Under the pieces are notes generated by a model. That model was given only the letters and a program-made list of their open reading frames with translations, was not told the DNA's origin and did not search any database. Made by a program: the position numbers and the translations under genes. Below are positions 53,390 to 63,600 of a DNA stretch of 64,000 bases, piece by piece. This stretch comes from Gordonia neofelifaecis NRRL B-59395 (GTDB taxonomy: Bacteria > Actinomycetota > Actinomycetes > Mycobacteriales > Mycobacteriaceae). The stretch's first letter is position 1; every line of letters begins with the position of its first letter. The DNA is taken from assembly GCF_000192435.1 (NCBI RefSeq), contig NZ_AEUD01000003.1:248001-312000 (forward strand). Reading direction: 5' to 3'.

Positions 53390-53645
53390 GGCTGAGCAGC
53401 GGGTAATCGACCAGTACCGCCAACCATTTGAAGCCATTCTGCAAAGCTCTCATGCCCGCGAGGAACTAGACGACTTCGACATCGAACTCGCAATGTGCCA
53501 ACTTCTCGGACCGCTGGTATTTCGCACGAAGAACCGGGCTACGAAACATCGACCGGCACGACTGCGCGCACATCGTTGACGACTTCCTCGCCGCCCACCA
53601 ACGCACACACACCCCTCAACCGGAACGCACGATCAACCCGACCGC
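53390..53645 (+). pseudogene. Remnant of a TetR regulator (C-terminal domain)
   Basis: EQRVIDQYRQPFEAILQ, DDFDIELAMCQLLGPLVFR and, after a frame change near 53530, NIDRHDCAHIVDDFLAAHQ follow the order of TetR C-terminal domains (helices 7-9). No helix-turn-helix half is found upstream. Confidence 0.55.
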
Positions 53646-53727
53646 AACGCAAAGAATCGGTCGAATCGCGCCGCCACTGGCAAAACAAGTTCGGCGAATG
53701 GCTCGCTGCCAAACATGGTCAGTCCAC

Positions 53728-54471
53728 TTAGCGGCGGGACGCGAACCCGGGATGACTGAATGGCAGACCACGTGAGAAGGCGACGCCTATGGTCGCGCCC
53801 GCGCCATCGATGATTCCCCACGTCGTTTCCAACAGGTGTGCGGCGAAGAACTTGTCGTCCACCCCTTGCTCACGACCGCCGTCGGTCCACCACTGCGTCG
53901 CAGATAGACCAGAACCCAGAATGGACGCCACGGCCATGGGAATAATCGAGGTATCTGCATGAATACGCTGCAGAGATTCAGTAAACCGACCGGCGATGAC
54001 CTCCATCACCGACCTCAATTGCTCCGCAACTCCGCCGCTTCCCGATCCGGAGTACTCAAACAAATGATTCGCCATGAGAAATCTGACGACCACGGGATGT
54101 TGCCCGACGAGCGCGACGTACGACTGGATAGACGAGCGAACCATGTCGTCGACCGAAGCATGTTCTTGCTCGGCAAAAATTGTGACTTGCGCCGACTCCC
54201 ACATCAACGCCCCGAGCTTCGCCGCCACCGCCCCGTTCAAGCCCGCTTTGTCGCCGAAATAGCGGTACAGCTTCGGTTTAGATACCTCGGCCTCCGCAGC
54301 GATGTCGTCCATGCTGACGCCTACGCCACAGCGTTCGATGGCCCGTATGGCCGCCTCGACCAGCTGTGCGCGTACCGCGACCCGATGTTCATCCCACCGC
54401 GTGCTACGGGCATCACGCACCCGACGCTGTACCTGAGATGGTGCGGAGGAAACGCGACGGACGACTGACAT
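53728..54471 (-). CDS. TetR family regulator of the oxygenase operon
   Basis: Regulator of 247 residues (ATG 54469-54471). The helix-turn-helix is GVSMDDIAAEAEVSKPKLYRYFGDKAGL (about 65-92), after an unusually long basic N-terminal arm of about 45 residues. The ligand domain contains QHPVVVRFLMANHLFEY and MAVASILGSGLSATQWW. It is the last gene of an operon of six and is 76 bp below the hydrolase gene. It most likely controls that operon and perhaps the divergent mmpL unit. Confidence 0.83.
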   Translation of the reverse strand: MSVVRRVSSAPSQVQRRVRDARSTRWDEHRVAVRAQLVEAAIRAIERCGVGVSMDDIAAEAEVSKPKLYRYFGDKAGLNGAVAAKLGALMWESAQVTIFAEQEHASVDDMVRSSIQSYVALVGQHPVVVRFLMANHLFEYSGSGSGGVAEQLRSVMEVIAGRFTESLQRIHADTSIIPMAVASILGSGLSATQWWTDGGREQGVDDKFFAAHLLETTWGIIDGAGATIGVAFSRGLPFSHPGFASRR

Positions 54472-54547
54472 TGTGGAAGCAACGATACCGGAAGGGCCCT
54501 CCCCCCGCAATCATCAGCTATGTGCGTCCGGTCATAGGCATCAAGAG

Positions 54548-55480
54548 TTAGCCTTTCTCCGTGGCTGCGTCCAATCGCGCCACCGCTTCGTTGAAATCGT
54601 TCGGTGCCTCCATGTTGATCATGTGACCGATCTGCGGCAACACCACGAAATCGTGCAGCTGGCCGCGCTGCTGCAGCCGTTCGGCGAGATCGGTGGAATG
54701 AACCTCGGGTGTCAACCTGTCGGCAGAGCCCACGATCACTGTCGTCGGAACCGCAAGTGAGTCGACTCCTTTGCTGACATCGATAGTGGCCAGGACCCTG
54801 CCCCACATTCCCCGAACCGCAGGGGGGCAACGCAGTACTATCTCAGAACACTCAGCCACAACGTCGGCCGACGCGTGTGGACCCATCGTCCCGTACTTCA
54901 CCAACCGCTGGTTGAAGCGCGTGTCGAGCATCTCCGGCCCCGCCATGGCGAGCCCGGCTGCGAAGGCCCGCTCCAATGAGGCGCGGAATCGGCGCGGCGA
55001 CCTAATCAGCGTCGATCTACTTACCAACTGGGAGGGTCCAGTGCTCGCCAAGACGGCACCGCGGGACAGGAGGGGCACCGACTCCGGGTGCTCGGCAGCC
55101 CAACCCATGACCGACATCCCGCCCATACTGTGACCGGTCACCAATGCCTTACGACTCGACGTGACGACAGCCCGCAGGACAGCCTCGAGGTCGTCGCCGA
55201 GGACCGACGAAGAGAAAGGGGTATGACCCCGGTCACTCCAGCCGTGCCCTCGTTGGTCATATACCACCACACGGTGTGTGTTGGCGAAGTGTTCGATCTG
55301 AGGTCTCCAGAATCGGCCCTGGCAAGCCCACCCGTGGCTGAACACCAACAGCGGCGCATCATCACCCAGCCCGTACTCCTCAACGAACAGCCTTGTGCCG
55401 TCAGTGGAGAGAACCTCCCGCGACCGCCGCGACAGTAGGCCAGCTCCCGAAGAGTCAGAGGTCATCGAGTCAGAGGTCAT
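54548..55480 (-). CDS. Alpha/beta hydrolase
   Basis: Serine hydrolase of 310 residues. Oxyanion motif VFSHGWACQGRFW, nucleophile in VTGHSMGGMSVMGWA (GHSMGG), acid in VIVGSADRLTP and His in QIGHMINME. ATG 55480 overlaps the reductase stop; a second in-frame ATG at 55465 arises from a 15-bp tandem duplication, so the true start is uncertain by five codons. Similar to LipR-type enzymes beside flavin monooxygenases in mycobacteria; it may open the ester or lactone made by the monooxygenase. Confidence 0.85.
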   Translation of the reverse strand: MTSDSMTSDSSGAGLLSRRSREVLSTDGTRLFVEEYGLGDDAPLLVFSHGWACQGRFWRPQIEHFANTHRVVVYDQRGHGWSDRGHTPFSSSVLGDDLEAVLRAVVTSSRKALVTGHSMGGMSVMGWAAEHPESVPLLSRGAVLASTGPSQLVSRSTLIRSPRRFRASLERAFAAGLAMAGPEMLDTRFNQRLVKYGTMGPHASADVVAECSEIVLRCPPAVRGMWGRVLATIDVSKGVDSLAVPTTVIVGSADRLTPEVHSTDLAERLQQRGQLHDFVVLPQIGHMINMEAPNDFNEAVARLDAATEKG

Positions 55481-55481
55481 C
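55452..55481. repeat. 15-bp tandem duplication over a stop/start junction
   Basis: GAGTCAGAGGTCATC occurs twice in direct succession (55452-55466, 55467-55481). It duplicates the hydrolase start codon and its first codons (MTSDS MTSDS) and spans the reductase stop. Confidence 0.85.
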
Positions 55482-56540
55482 GAAGCTCACCGTCACAGCG
55501 TCGGTGAGCGGAAGTGCCTGGCACGCGAGTCGCTCACCGTCCTCAATGTCATCGTCGACGAGGATGTTGTTCTGCACCATGTCGACATCACCCTCGATGA
55601 GCTTGCACACACACGCGCTGCACGCGCCCTCTCGACACGAGTACGGGGCGTTGTGCCCTCGTGAGAGCAGCACATCGAGCAGCGGCGTGTTACGTGGCCA
55701 CTCCGTGGTGATGCACTCTCCGTTGAGATAAACCGTGGCCGTCGCCACACCCTCATCGTCACTGAGTCGACGCAGTGTGGCGGTGTCGAACGGGTCACCC
55801 GCCAGCGACTGGAACACCTCCCGATGTACATCCGAATGGTCCACTCCACACGCGGTGGCAGACCTTTCCACCAGATCCATGAAGGGGGAAGGGCCGCAGG
55901 TGAAGATCACCGATCCCTTGTGATCACGAATCATCTTCTCGACAGCCTCGGATGTGGGGATCCCGTTCTCCGACTCAAGCCAGTCGACCAAAGTGAACCG
56001 CTCGGGGAATTCGGATCTGATCTGCTGAAGCTGGCGCTCGTACATGATCGAATCGGCGTCAAGGTTCGCGTAGAACAGGACGACTTCCCCACTGCCCGAC
56101 ACCAGTGCCGACTTCACCAGCGACAGGATCGGCGTGATGCCGCTTCCGCCGGCGAAGAAAAGCATGTCGACGTCGAGGCTCTTAGCGGTAAACTTTCCCG
56201 ACGGCGTCAGTACGGTCATTTCCATGCCGACGGAGACGTTGTCGCACAACCAGTTTGACGCGTATCCCCCAGCGGTGCGCTTCACCCCGATCTCGAGGCG
56301 GAAGTCATCGACATGAGGTGAACTGCTCAGCGAATAGCATCGTGCGACGTGGCCCGTCTGGTCGGACGGGATCTTCAGCGTAATGAACTGCCCGGGTAGA
56401 TGCTTGAAATCGTCGACGATCTCGTCAGGCACTTCGAAGGCGATGCTCACCGAGTCCTTGGTCTCTTGCACGACCTCCGACACGGTCAGCGTCCGCGATC
56501 GCGCGGTGGTGCCCGGCCGATTCTCCTGCTCGACGGTCAT
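55470..56540 (-). CDS. Oxygenase reductase with FAD, NAD and 2Fe-2S domains (KshB/PaaE-like)
   Basis: Electron-transfer protein of 356 residues. FAD domain: RCYSLSSSPHVDDFRLEIGVKR; NAD domain: MLFFAGGSGITPILSLVKSAL and VIFTCGPSPFMDLVE; C-terminal plant-type ferredoxin: PYSCREGACSACVCKLIEG with the last Cys in RLACQALP. The domain order FAD-NAD-Fe/S matches KshB, PaaE and HmpX-type reductases. It should pass electrons from NAD(P)H to the AurF-like di-iron oxygenase of the same operon. Start overlaps the SDR stop by 4 bp. Confidence 0.9.
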   Translation of the reverse strand: MTVEQENRPGTTARSRTLTVSEVVQETKDSVSIAFEVPDEIVDDFKHLPGQFITLKIPSDQTGHVARCYSLSSSPHVDDFRLEIGVKRTAGGYASNWLCDNVSVGMEMTVLTPSGKFTAKSLDVDMLFFAGGSGITPILSLVKSALVSGSGEVVLFYANLDADSIMYERQLQQIRSEFPERFTLVDWLESENGIPTSEAVEKMIRDHKGSVIFTCGPSPFMDLVERSATACGVDHSDVHREVFQSLAGDPFDTATLRRLSDDEGVATATVYLNGECITTEWPRNTPLLDVLLSRGHNAPYSCREGACSACVCKLIEGDVDMVQNNILVDDDIEDGERLACQALPLTDAVTVSFDDL

Positions 56541-57406
56541 TTGATGATTCCCCGCTTGCGAGCGAAGGCGTAGCCCGCGCGGGTGATAGGCGCAGAGATG
56601 TCCTGGTAGCGCGGACCCACAACGCGTGCGACAAAGTCGAAGCCCCGTGCGTCTGCGCCGATCAGCACTCGGGGCTTCTTCTTGTCCATTCCCTTGAGGA
56701 TGGTGGACGCCGCTTTCTCCGGAGTGGTCCTGGCGATGCTGTTGAACATTGTGGCAATGGTGGCGGTATCTGCCCCCATATCGGATACACCCCGAGCGTT
56801 ATTGACGATATTTGTCTTGACGCCGCCGGGGTGAACGCATGTCACTGTGACCGGATGCCGACTGATCTTCATCTCTTGGCGAAGCGCTTCGGTGAAGCCA
56901 CGCACACCGAACTTGGCGGCGTTGTAAGCACTTTGACTGGGAATACCGACCAGACCGAAGACGCTGGAGGTATTCACCAGATGACCATCACCGGAGGCGA
57001 TCAGATAAGGCAGGAAGGCCTTCGTCCCATTGACGACACCGCCGAAATTGATACCCATCAGCCAGTCAAAGTCCTCCCAAGACATGTCAACAACGTCGGC
57101 GCCGAGGGCGACGCCGGCGTTGTTGAACACCATGTTCACGCACCCGAAAGATGACTGGACGCTGTCGGCGTAATCCTGGAAGGCAGCACGATCTGCCACG
57201 TCCAACACGGCGGTCTCGACTTTCGCCCGATGCGCGGTACGGCACATAGCCGCCGTCTCCGCGAGATGCACCTCGTCGACGTCGGACAAGGAAAGGCTGG
57301 CCCCGCGTGCGGCAAGTTGAAGCGCAAGGGACCGGCCGATCCCTGAAGCGGCTCCCGTGACGACTGCGACCTGGTTCGCATAGTTATCTGTTGTCGAACT
57401 ACTCAC
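56537..57406 (-). CDS. SDR oxidoreductase (SadH-like)
   Basis: Short-chain dehydrogenase of 289 residues. TGAASGIGRSLALQLAARGA, NNAGVALGADV, SSVFGLVGIPSQSAYNAAKFG (catalytic S-Y-K) and VHPGGVKTNIV. The C-terminus ending RAGYAFARKRGIIK resembles mycobacterial SadH, which lies in a gene set with a flavin monooxygenase and a lipase. It probably oxidises a secondary alcohol to the ketone used by the Baeyer-Villiger-type enzyme. Confidence 0.87.
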   Translation of the reverse strand: MSSSTTDNYANQVAVVTGAASGIGRSLALQLAARGASLSLSDVDEVHLAETAAMCRTAHRAKVETAVLDVADRAAFQDYADSVQSSFGCVNMVFNNAGVALGADVVDMSWEDFDWLMGINFGGVVNGTKAFLPYLIASGDGHLVNTSSVFGLVGIPSQSAYNAAKFGVRGFTEALRQEMKISRHPVTVTCVHPGGVKTNIVNNARGVSDMGADTATIATMFNSIARTTPEKAASTILKGMDKKKPRVLIGADARGFDFVARVVGPRYQDISAPITRAGYAFARKRGIIK

Positions 57407-57445
57407 TGTTGAATACTCACTTCTCGATGACCTACGGCTGGGTTG

Positions 57446-58969
57446 TCAGGCGATCTCGTACTCGGCGGGCTTGAAGTCCTTCGTCGCTCGCCAGTACTGC
57501 CAGGTGAACCCGGGCCACACCGTACGGTTGACACCCTGCGAGTCCAGATACCAGCTCGTACACCCGCCGTTGGTCCATACCCCCTTGGCGAGCTTGTGCT
57601 GAATGTTCTTGTTGAAGTGTTCTTGAACCTCGGGCCGCACATCTACACGCTGCGCTCCGCGACTGTCGACGGCGTCGATGGCCTTCATGATGTACTTGAT
57701 CTGCTGCTCGATCATGAATACGACAGAGTTGTGTCCAAGACCTGTGTTGGGCCCGAGCAGGAAGAACAGGTTCGGGAAGCCCTCGGTGGTGATGCCGAGG
57801 TGGGTGTTGATGCCCGTCCGGTGCCAGTGCGACGGCAAGTCTTCGCCCCGGGCGCCCTTGAGCGCGAGTTGATCGAATCCGTCTGTGACATGGAACCCTG
57901 TGGCGTAAATGATCACATCGACAGGATGTGACACGCCGTCAGCGGTGACGATAGAATCCGCGGTGACCTTTTCAATCCGATCACTGATCACTGTCGTGTT
58001 GGGCGCGGCGAGTGCAGGGTAGTAGTCGTTCGATCCCAGGATGCGTTTGCATCCGATGCGGTAGGACGGCATCAGCTTTCTGCGTAGCTCAGGGTCGGCG
58101 ATAGAACGCTCGATGTTCCATTTCGCCACTTTTTCGATTGGTCGCATAAGGTTGGAGTGGCCGTTGAGCCCGAAGGCCAGGCTCTCTGCGCCCCAGTAGA
58201 CCGACCACCGAGCGAGGCGGCGTGTGATAGGGATCTTGCTGAGCACGGTCCGAAGTGCCGTCGGCACCGCGAAGTTCTTGCGTGGAAGTACCCAAGCCGG
58301 GGTTCGCTGGAAGACCGTGAGTGTGCCGGCCTCCTTCTGCACGAATGGCACGAACTGAATCGCGCTGGCACCGGTGCCAATGACGGCCACCCGCTTGCCC
58401 TGGAGATCCACCGTGTGGTCCCACTTTGCCGAATGGAATGCCTGGCCGGCGAACTCATCGATTCCGGGGATGTTCGGATAGTTCGGGATGTGCAGAGCGC
58501 CGACACCGGACACGACGTACTGCGCGATGTACTCCCGGCCCGACTCGGTACGCAGGTGCCACCGAGATTCGGACTCGCTCCAGTATCCGGAGACCAACTT
58601 CTGCCCAAAATGGATCTTCTGAGTGACACCACGCTTGTCGGAGATCTCTTTCAGGTACTGCTCGATTTCGGGCTGCGAAGACCACACCTTCGACCAACTA
58701 CCGCGGCTCTCGAACGAGTAGGAGTACATCAGTGACGGCACGTCGCATGCGCATCCTGGATAGGTGTTGTCGCGCCACGTCCCACCGACAGAGTCGGCCT
58801 TTTCCAGCACGATGAAATCGCTATACCCGCGCCGGCGGAGCTGCACGGCCATACCGAGGCCAGAGAAGCCGCTGCCGATGATGAGTACCTTGGTAGTTAT
58901 GGGCTCGGCTATTCCCGGGTCTGTCGCCGTGGCGGCGCGCGCCGCGCGCTTGGTGTTGGAGGACGGCAT
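57446..58969 (-). CDS. Flavin-containing monooxygenase, Baeyer-Villiger type
   Basis: NADPH- and FAD-dependent monooxygenase of 507 residues. First Rossmann loop VLIIGSGFSGLGMAVQLRRR, second AVIGTGASAIQFVP, and between them FAGQAFHSAKWDH, a match to the Baeyer-Villiger fingerprint FxGxxxHxxxW. TWRDNTYPGCACDVPS and YSYSFE are typical of the EthA/MymA group. It converts ketones to esters or oxidises sulfur or nitrogen. It is second in the operon, after the di-iron oxygenase. Confidence 0.9.
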   Translation of the reverse strand: MPSSNTKRAARAATATDPGIAEPITTKVLIIGSGFSGLGMAVQLRRRGYSDFIVLEKADSVGGTWRDNTYPGCACDVPSLMYSYSFESRGSWSKVWSSQPEIEQYLKEISDKRGVTQKIHFGQKLVSGYWSESESRWHLRTESGREYIAQYVVSGVGALHIPNYPNIPGIDEFAGQAFHSAKWDHTVDLQGKRVAVIGTGASAIQFVPFVQKEAGTLTVFQRTPAWVLPRKNFAVPTALRTVLSKIPITRRLARWSVYWGAESLAFGLNGHSNLMRPIEKVAKWNIERSIADPELRRKLMPSYRIGCKRILGSNDYYPALAAPNTTVISDRIEKVTADSIVTADGVSHPVDVIIYATGFHVTDGFDQLALKGARGEDLPSHWHRTGINTHLGITTEGFPNLFFLLGPNTGLGHNSVVFMIEQQIKYIMKAIDAVDSRGAQRVDVRPEVQEHFNKNIQHKLAKGVWTNGGCTSWYLDSQGVNRTVWPGFTWQYWRATKDFKPAEYEIA

Positions 58970-59128
58970 TGAGTGAAAATCTCCTGATCAAATACAGCAA
59001 ACGGACCTGCACGGCGCGGGAACGCGTCGCAGGTGTGAGAATGTCATCCACCCGAGCCCACGAACGGAGACATCCGAACGTGGGGTCGGGGGATGGACTG
59101 GTGGCCGCGCGGACCCGGCCGGGTGTGG

Positions 59129-60097
59129 TTAGCGCAGATCGTCGGGCAGGCTGCGCGTTGCGCGCCACATCGCCATCGTGAACTTCCCCTCCATCATCCC
59201 GGCCTCGTGGAAGAACCGGATCATCGGCTCGGACATGAACTGCAAATTGACCCGATAGTTCGGGCTCGTCTGCTGCGTCCAGAGGCCGCGCAGACGGTTG
59301 ATTCCGACAGCGGGGTACACCTTCGGATTGATGAGCAACGGGTACGCAAAGTTCGCAACGGCCGCCAATACGCCTCGATGCCAAGCGCGCGAGATGCGTC
59401 CGCGACGCTGCATCCCCTCCACCATTTCCAGCCGCGCGAAGGTGATGTGGCGGGCCTCTTCGAGAACGTGGATCTTCATGAGCTGGCGCAGCTGCGGCTG
59501 CATTTTCGGGTCATTCATCGCCTCACGCTGAGCGCGGTCGAGTATCTCTTCGATGAGCAATGTCGCGCCGGATACAGACGGGCCGAGAGGCACAAAATGC
59601 AGAATCTTCGCGAAGCCCAAGAATCCCTTCGGCAACTTGTACGGCGCCAGTCCCGTCTTGTTGATCAACCGGGCAAACATCGTCGAGTGACGTGCCTCGT
59701 CGCCGATCTCGTTAAGGGCGTAGAGGGCCCTTTGATCTGTCAGGGCACCTTTGGCAGATGTTCGGAGCAGCGCCGAGCTGAGCAGATTCTCCGCGTAGAT
59801 ACCGAAGCTGAGAATGCTCACGATCTCGTGACGCCCGAGCTCCACCTTCTGCTCATCGCTCATCCTCTCCCACAGCTTGGTGCCGTAGAGCGAGACACGA
59901 TGCTCGGGCAGGAAGTACTTTCCCTCCTCCCAGGGCGAGTCCCAATCGATGTCGATCTCCGCGTCATAGAATTTTTCGGCCGCCGCCCGCAGCAGTCGGC
60001 CGGCAGATCTCTGCATGTCGACAGGCTTGCGGGCGCTGACACGCGCAACGCCTTCCGTCGAGAAGTCGGGCTTGATCTCCACATTTTGAACGGTCAT
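59129..60097 (-). CDS. AurF-like di-iron oxygenase
   Basis: Ferritin-like di-iron protein of 322 residues. Ligand motifs: GIYAENLLSSAL (Glu), NEIGDEARHSTMFARLI (E-x2-x-H), LLIEEILDRAQ (Glu) and HVLEEARHITFARLEM (E-x-x-R-H). This pattern is that of AurF-type N-oxygenases and related actinobacterial hydroxylases. No iron-sulfur reductase is fused, but one is encoded in the operon. It is the first gene after the control region at 60098-60230. The substrate could be an amine, or a fatty acyl chain. Confidence 0.83.
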   Translation of the reverse strand: MTVQNVEIKPDFSTEGVARVSARKPVDMQRSAGRLLRAAAEKFYDAEIDIDWDSPWEEGKYFLPEHRVSLYGTKLWERMSDEQKVELGRHEIVSILSFGIYAENLLSSALLRTSAKGALTDQRALYALNEIGDEARHSTMFARLINKTGLAPYKLPKGFLGFAKILHFVPLGPSVSGATLLIEEILDRAQREAMNDPKMQPQLRQLMKIHVLEEARHITFARLEMVEGMQRRGRISRAWHRGVLAAVANFAYPLLINPKVYPAVGINRLRGLWTQQTSPNYRVNLQFMSEPMIRFFHEAGMMEGKFTMAMWRATRSLPDDLR

Positions 60098-60142
60098 GTG
60101 ACACCTCCGTTGTGTTCCGGGCCGAGTTGAGTCTCGACTTCA

Positions 60143-60169
60143 TACCCGATACTCTGGGTACCCGATACT
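60143..60169. promoter_or_regulatory. 11-bp direct repeat in the divergent control region
   Basis: TACCCGATACT occurs at 60143-60153 and 60159-60169, start-to-start 16 bp, with an overlapping TACCC-8-GGGTA inverted repeat and central GGGTACCC. It lies between the AurF-like gene and the DUF4873-like gene and is a likely operator, perhaps for the TetR at 53.7 kb. Confidence 0.5.
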
Positions 60170-60230
60170 GCTAGTGTCACTGCCAGTGTGTTCTTTTGTC
60201 AAGGCTTGATGTGAAGAAAGTGAGCTTTAC

Positions 60231-60572
60231 GTGTCTGACGACCACGATCTCGACTACTCCGGCGTGGGCACCTTGGTGTGCCGCGGCAAGGAGATTGCTG
60301 TCCGGGTGAAAATCAAAGGCTATTTCCAGCCCCTCAACGGCTTGTACACCTGGTACGGCAGGATCGACAAAAATGATGCGCTCGACGCCCTCCTCGCGGG
60401 CAGGCGCACGGTTGCTGTCTTCGTGACACCAGAGGGCCGCGCCGAGTGCGTCGTGGGCGATCCTGATTTCTGGGACCGCTATCGCATTACGGGCACGAGC
60501 AGGCCGCCGTACCACATCCCCACCACGCTCGAAGACGTGGAGTCGATAGCAGAGAGTGAACATCACAGCTGA
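60231..60572 (+). CDS. DUF4873-like protein
   Basis: Small beta-rich protein of 113 residues starting at GTG 60231. YSGVGTLVCRGKEIAVRVKI and GYFQPLNGLYTWYGRID followed by PEGRAECVVGDPDFWDRYRI are the hallmarks of DUF4873, a domain often found beside, or fused to, flavin monooxygenases in actinobacteria. It ends SEHHS. Function unknown. It is divergent from the oxygenase operon and leads into mmpL. Confidence 0.78.
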   Translation: MSDDHDLDYSGVGTLVCRGKEIAVRVKIKGYFQPLNGLYTWYGRIDKNDALDALLAGRRTVAVFVTPEGRAECVVGDPDFWDRYRITGTSRPPYHIPTTLEDVESIAESEHHS

Positions 60573-60638
60573 CCGACCCGCACGGAGCCGCCTGTGGGGC
60601 GTTCCCCCAATCCAATGAGTCCGAGAGGAAGTTCGTAC

Positions 60639-63600
60639 GTGGCCAGGTCGTCGATCGTTCACAACCGTCCATCAAGGCGTTCTGCCGGCACCGGTGAGTA
60701 CAGCGCTCAACTGGAAAAGGTCGCCTGGTTCACGTTGCGGCGCAAGGGATTCGTGGCGTCGGTCTGGGTCGTGGTTGCGGTCGGCTTAGCGGTGCTATTC
60801 CCGCAGCTGGAGTCCGTGATCCGACAGCAGTCGGTGGACCCGATACCCGCGGGCGTACCGTCATTTCAGACGCTCGACCGGATGGGTGAGGCGTTCAATG
60901 AGAAGGGGGCCAAGACCACCGTCTTCGTCGCCATGGAGAACGACAGGGGTTTCTCGGACGCCACCCGCGCCAGGTATGACGAATTGGTGACCGCACTGCG
61001 TGCGGACACGGAACACGTCATCGCAGTCCGCGATCTGCTCGGCGACCCGCTCACGGAGAGTCAGGCGCTGAGCAAAGACAAGAAGGCGTGGTATCTGCCT
61101 ATCGGTGTCACCGGGACGTTGGGCGGGCCGGACGCTGCCAACGCCGTGGAAGCGGTCCGTGACACCGCGAACGAAATCTTCAGTGGTACCGACACGATTG
61201 TTCGGGTGACCGGTCCACCTGCCACGTTCACCGACCAGCTCGCGGTGGGTGAGACCGATCTGGTCGTGATCACGCTCGCCACGGTGCTGTTGATCGCCGG
61301 GATCCTGCTGGTCGTCTACCGATCGATCTTCACCGCTCTCATGCCGCTGCTGGTGGTCGGCATGAGCCTGGCAGTGGGCCGCGGGGTGCTCTCGGGTCTG
61401 GGCGAATTGGGCATGCCCGTGTCTCAATTCACCTCGATGTTCATGACGGTAATCATCTTCGGCGCCGGAGTCGACTACTCCGTATTCCTCATAAGCCGGT
61501 ATCACGAGGGCATCCGGGCGGGCGATACCCCTGACGTGGCCATTGCGAACGCCAACGCAACGATCGGTCGCGTGGTGCTCGCGTCCGCAACGACAGTTGC
61601 CTTTGCTTTCTTAGCGATGGCGTTCGCCAAGCTCAGCGTGTTCAACACGCTCGGCCCGGCGTGCGCGATCTCTATCGCCTTCGGCTTCCTGGCAACCGTC
61701 ACTTTGCTGCCCCCCGTGCTGTCGTTCGCGGCAAAGCGTGGCGCGGGGCTACCTCGTCGTGACCTCACCAGACGGTACTGGCATCGGGTGGGAACGGGGG
61801 TGATCCGGCGTCCGGTCCCGCTGCTCGCGGTGAGCCTGGTGGCACTGATCGCTCTCGGCCTCATCGCGACCACCATGACGATCACCTATGACGATCGGGA
61901 AGGTCAGCCGCCGGACACCGGAAGCAACGAGGGATACGCGCTGCTGAACCGGCACTTTCCCAAAGACACCATCATCTCCGAATTCCTTCTGGTGGAGTCG
62001 AACAAAGACATGCGCACCGGCCAGGGACTGGCCGATCTTGAACAGATGGCGTCGCGCGTCGCGCAGACTCCCGGTGTCACCCGCGTTATCGGGGTGACTC
62101 GCCCGACGGGTGAGAAGCTTGAGCAGGCTGAGTTGTCATGGCAGAACGACCAGATCGGTAGTGGTATCACCGAACAGACCGGTGACGCACAGTCGCGGAA
62201 GGGCGAACTGGAGCTACTGAGGACCGGGTCCTCACAACTCGCCGACGGTCTTGCTTTGCTGAACGAGCAAATCACCACCAACCTCGCGCCGCTGTCGGGG
62301 TTGCTCGAGCAGGCCTCGTCGGCCGGCGAGCAGCTCAGCCAGTATCGTCCGCTCGTCGATCAGCTGGCTGCTGCGGCGCCCGCACTCGATGAGTTTTCCC
62401 AACAAGCTCCCGAGCTGTCTCGAGTGGCACGACAAGCACAGTCGGCTGCCGACTCCGTCGCACCGGCGTTGAGTGCACTCGATGCTCCCTGGTGCGTCCA
62501 GATCCCGCAGTGTTCGGCCTTGCAGACACAGACCTCGGACATCCGCGCATTGGCCGACAACCAGTCCCTCGGTCGTTTCGCGGACTTCGCTACCCAGCTC
62601 GGTGGAGTTGAGGGCCCGGGAACGGCGGACCTCGCGCAGTTGCAGAGCTCATTGAACGTCCTCGACTCCGCGCTGCAGACGATCAACGGCCAGGACCTCG
62701 GCAGTCGGTTGTCACAGCTCCAGACGGGCGTCCGAGCGCTCGCCGACGGGGCCCGACAGCTGTCCGGCGGTGTGAGCGCATTGGTGGACAGCAACGTACA
62801 GCTGCTGGCGGGCCTGTCTCAAGTGGCCGCCCAGCTACGCGCGCCCGCCCGGGACATCGGCAACACTGACTCGGCAACGGGATTCTACCTACCCGCCGAC
62901 GCGTTCAAGGATCAACAGTTCAGCCAAGTGGCGCGCCAGTTCATCTCGCCGGATGGCAAGACTGCTCGCTTTGTAGTGCAGACCGCCTACGATCCGTATA
63001 CCGCGGATGCCATGACGTTGGCGAACAGTCTGTCGAAGGTGGCCGAGGACGCCATGCCGAACACCACGCTGCAGGGTGCGCGCGCATCTGTCGCCGGGTT
63101 CCCGGCGATCAACGCCGACATCCAACGACTTCTGGCGTACGATTTCAAGTTACTCGGATTCGGAACGCTCCTGATAGTCGGCCTGATCCTAATGCTCTTA
63201 CTCAGGGCGATCGTCGCACCGATCTATCTACTGGCCACTGTCGTTCTCAACTACGCAGCCGCTCTGGGCATCGGTGTCCTAGTTCTGCAACACATTTTCG
63301 GCAATGAAATTGCCTGGCCGGTCCCGCTGGTGTCTTTCATCGTTCTAGTGGCAGTGGGGGCCGACTACAACATGCTGTTGGTTTCCCGGCTCAGAGAGGA
63401 ATCGGTGGCCAATACCCGGCTCGGAGTTCTGCGCACCGTCGCATACACCGGCTCGGTCATCACCTCGGCCGGTTTGATCTTCGCGGCGAGCATGTTCGGA
63501 CTCATGCTGGGATCGATCGACGTGATGGTGCAGATCGGCTTCATCATCGGTATCGGGTTACTCCTGGACACCTTTCTCGTCCGCACGATTGTCGTCCCTG

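Noticed and set aside
52811-53453. Overlapping reverse-strand frames opposite the IS110 remnant
   Set aside because: Antisense to decayed transposase sequence and without motifs.
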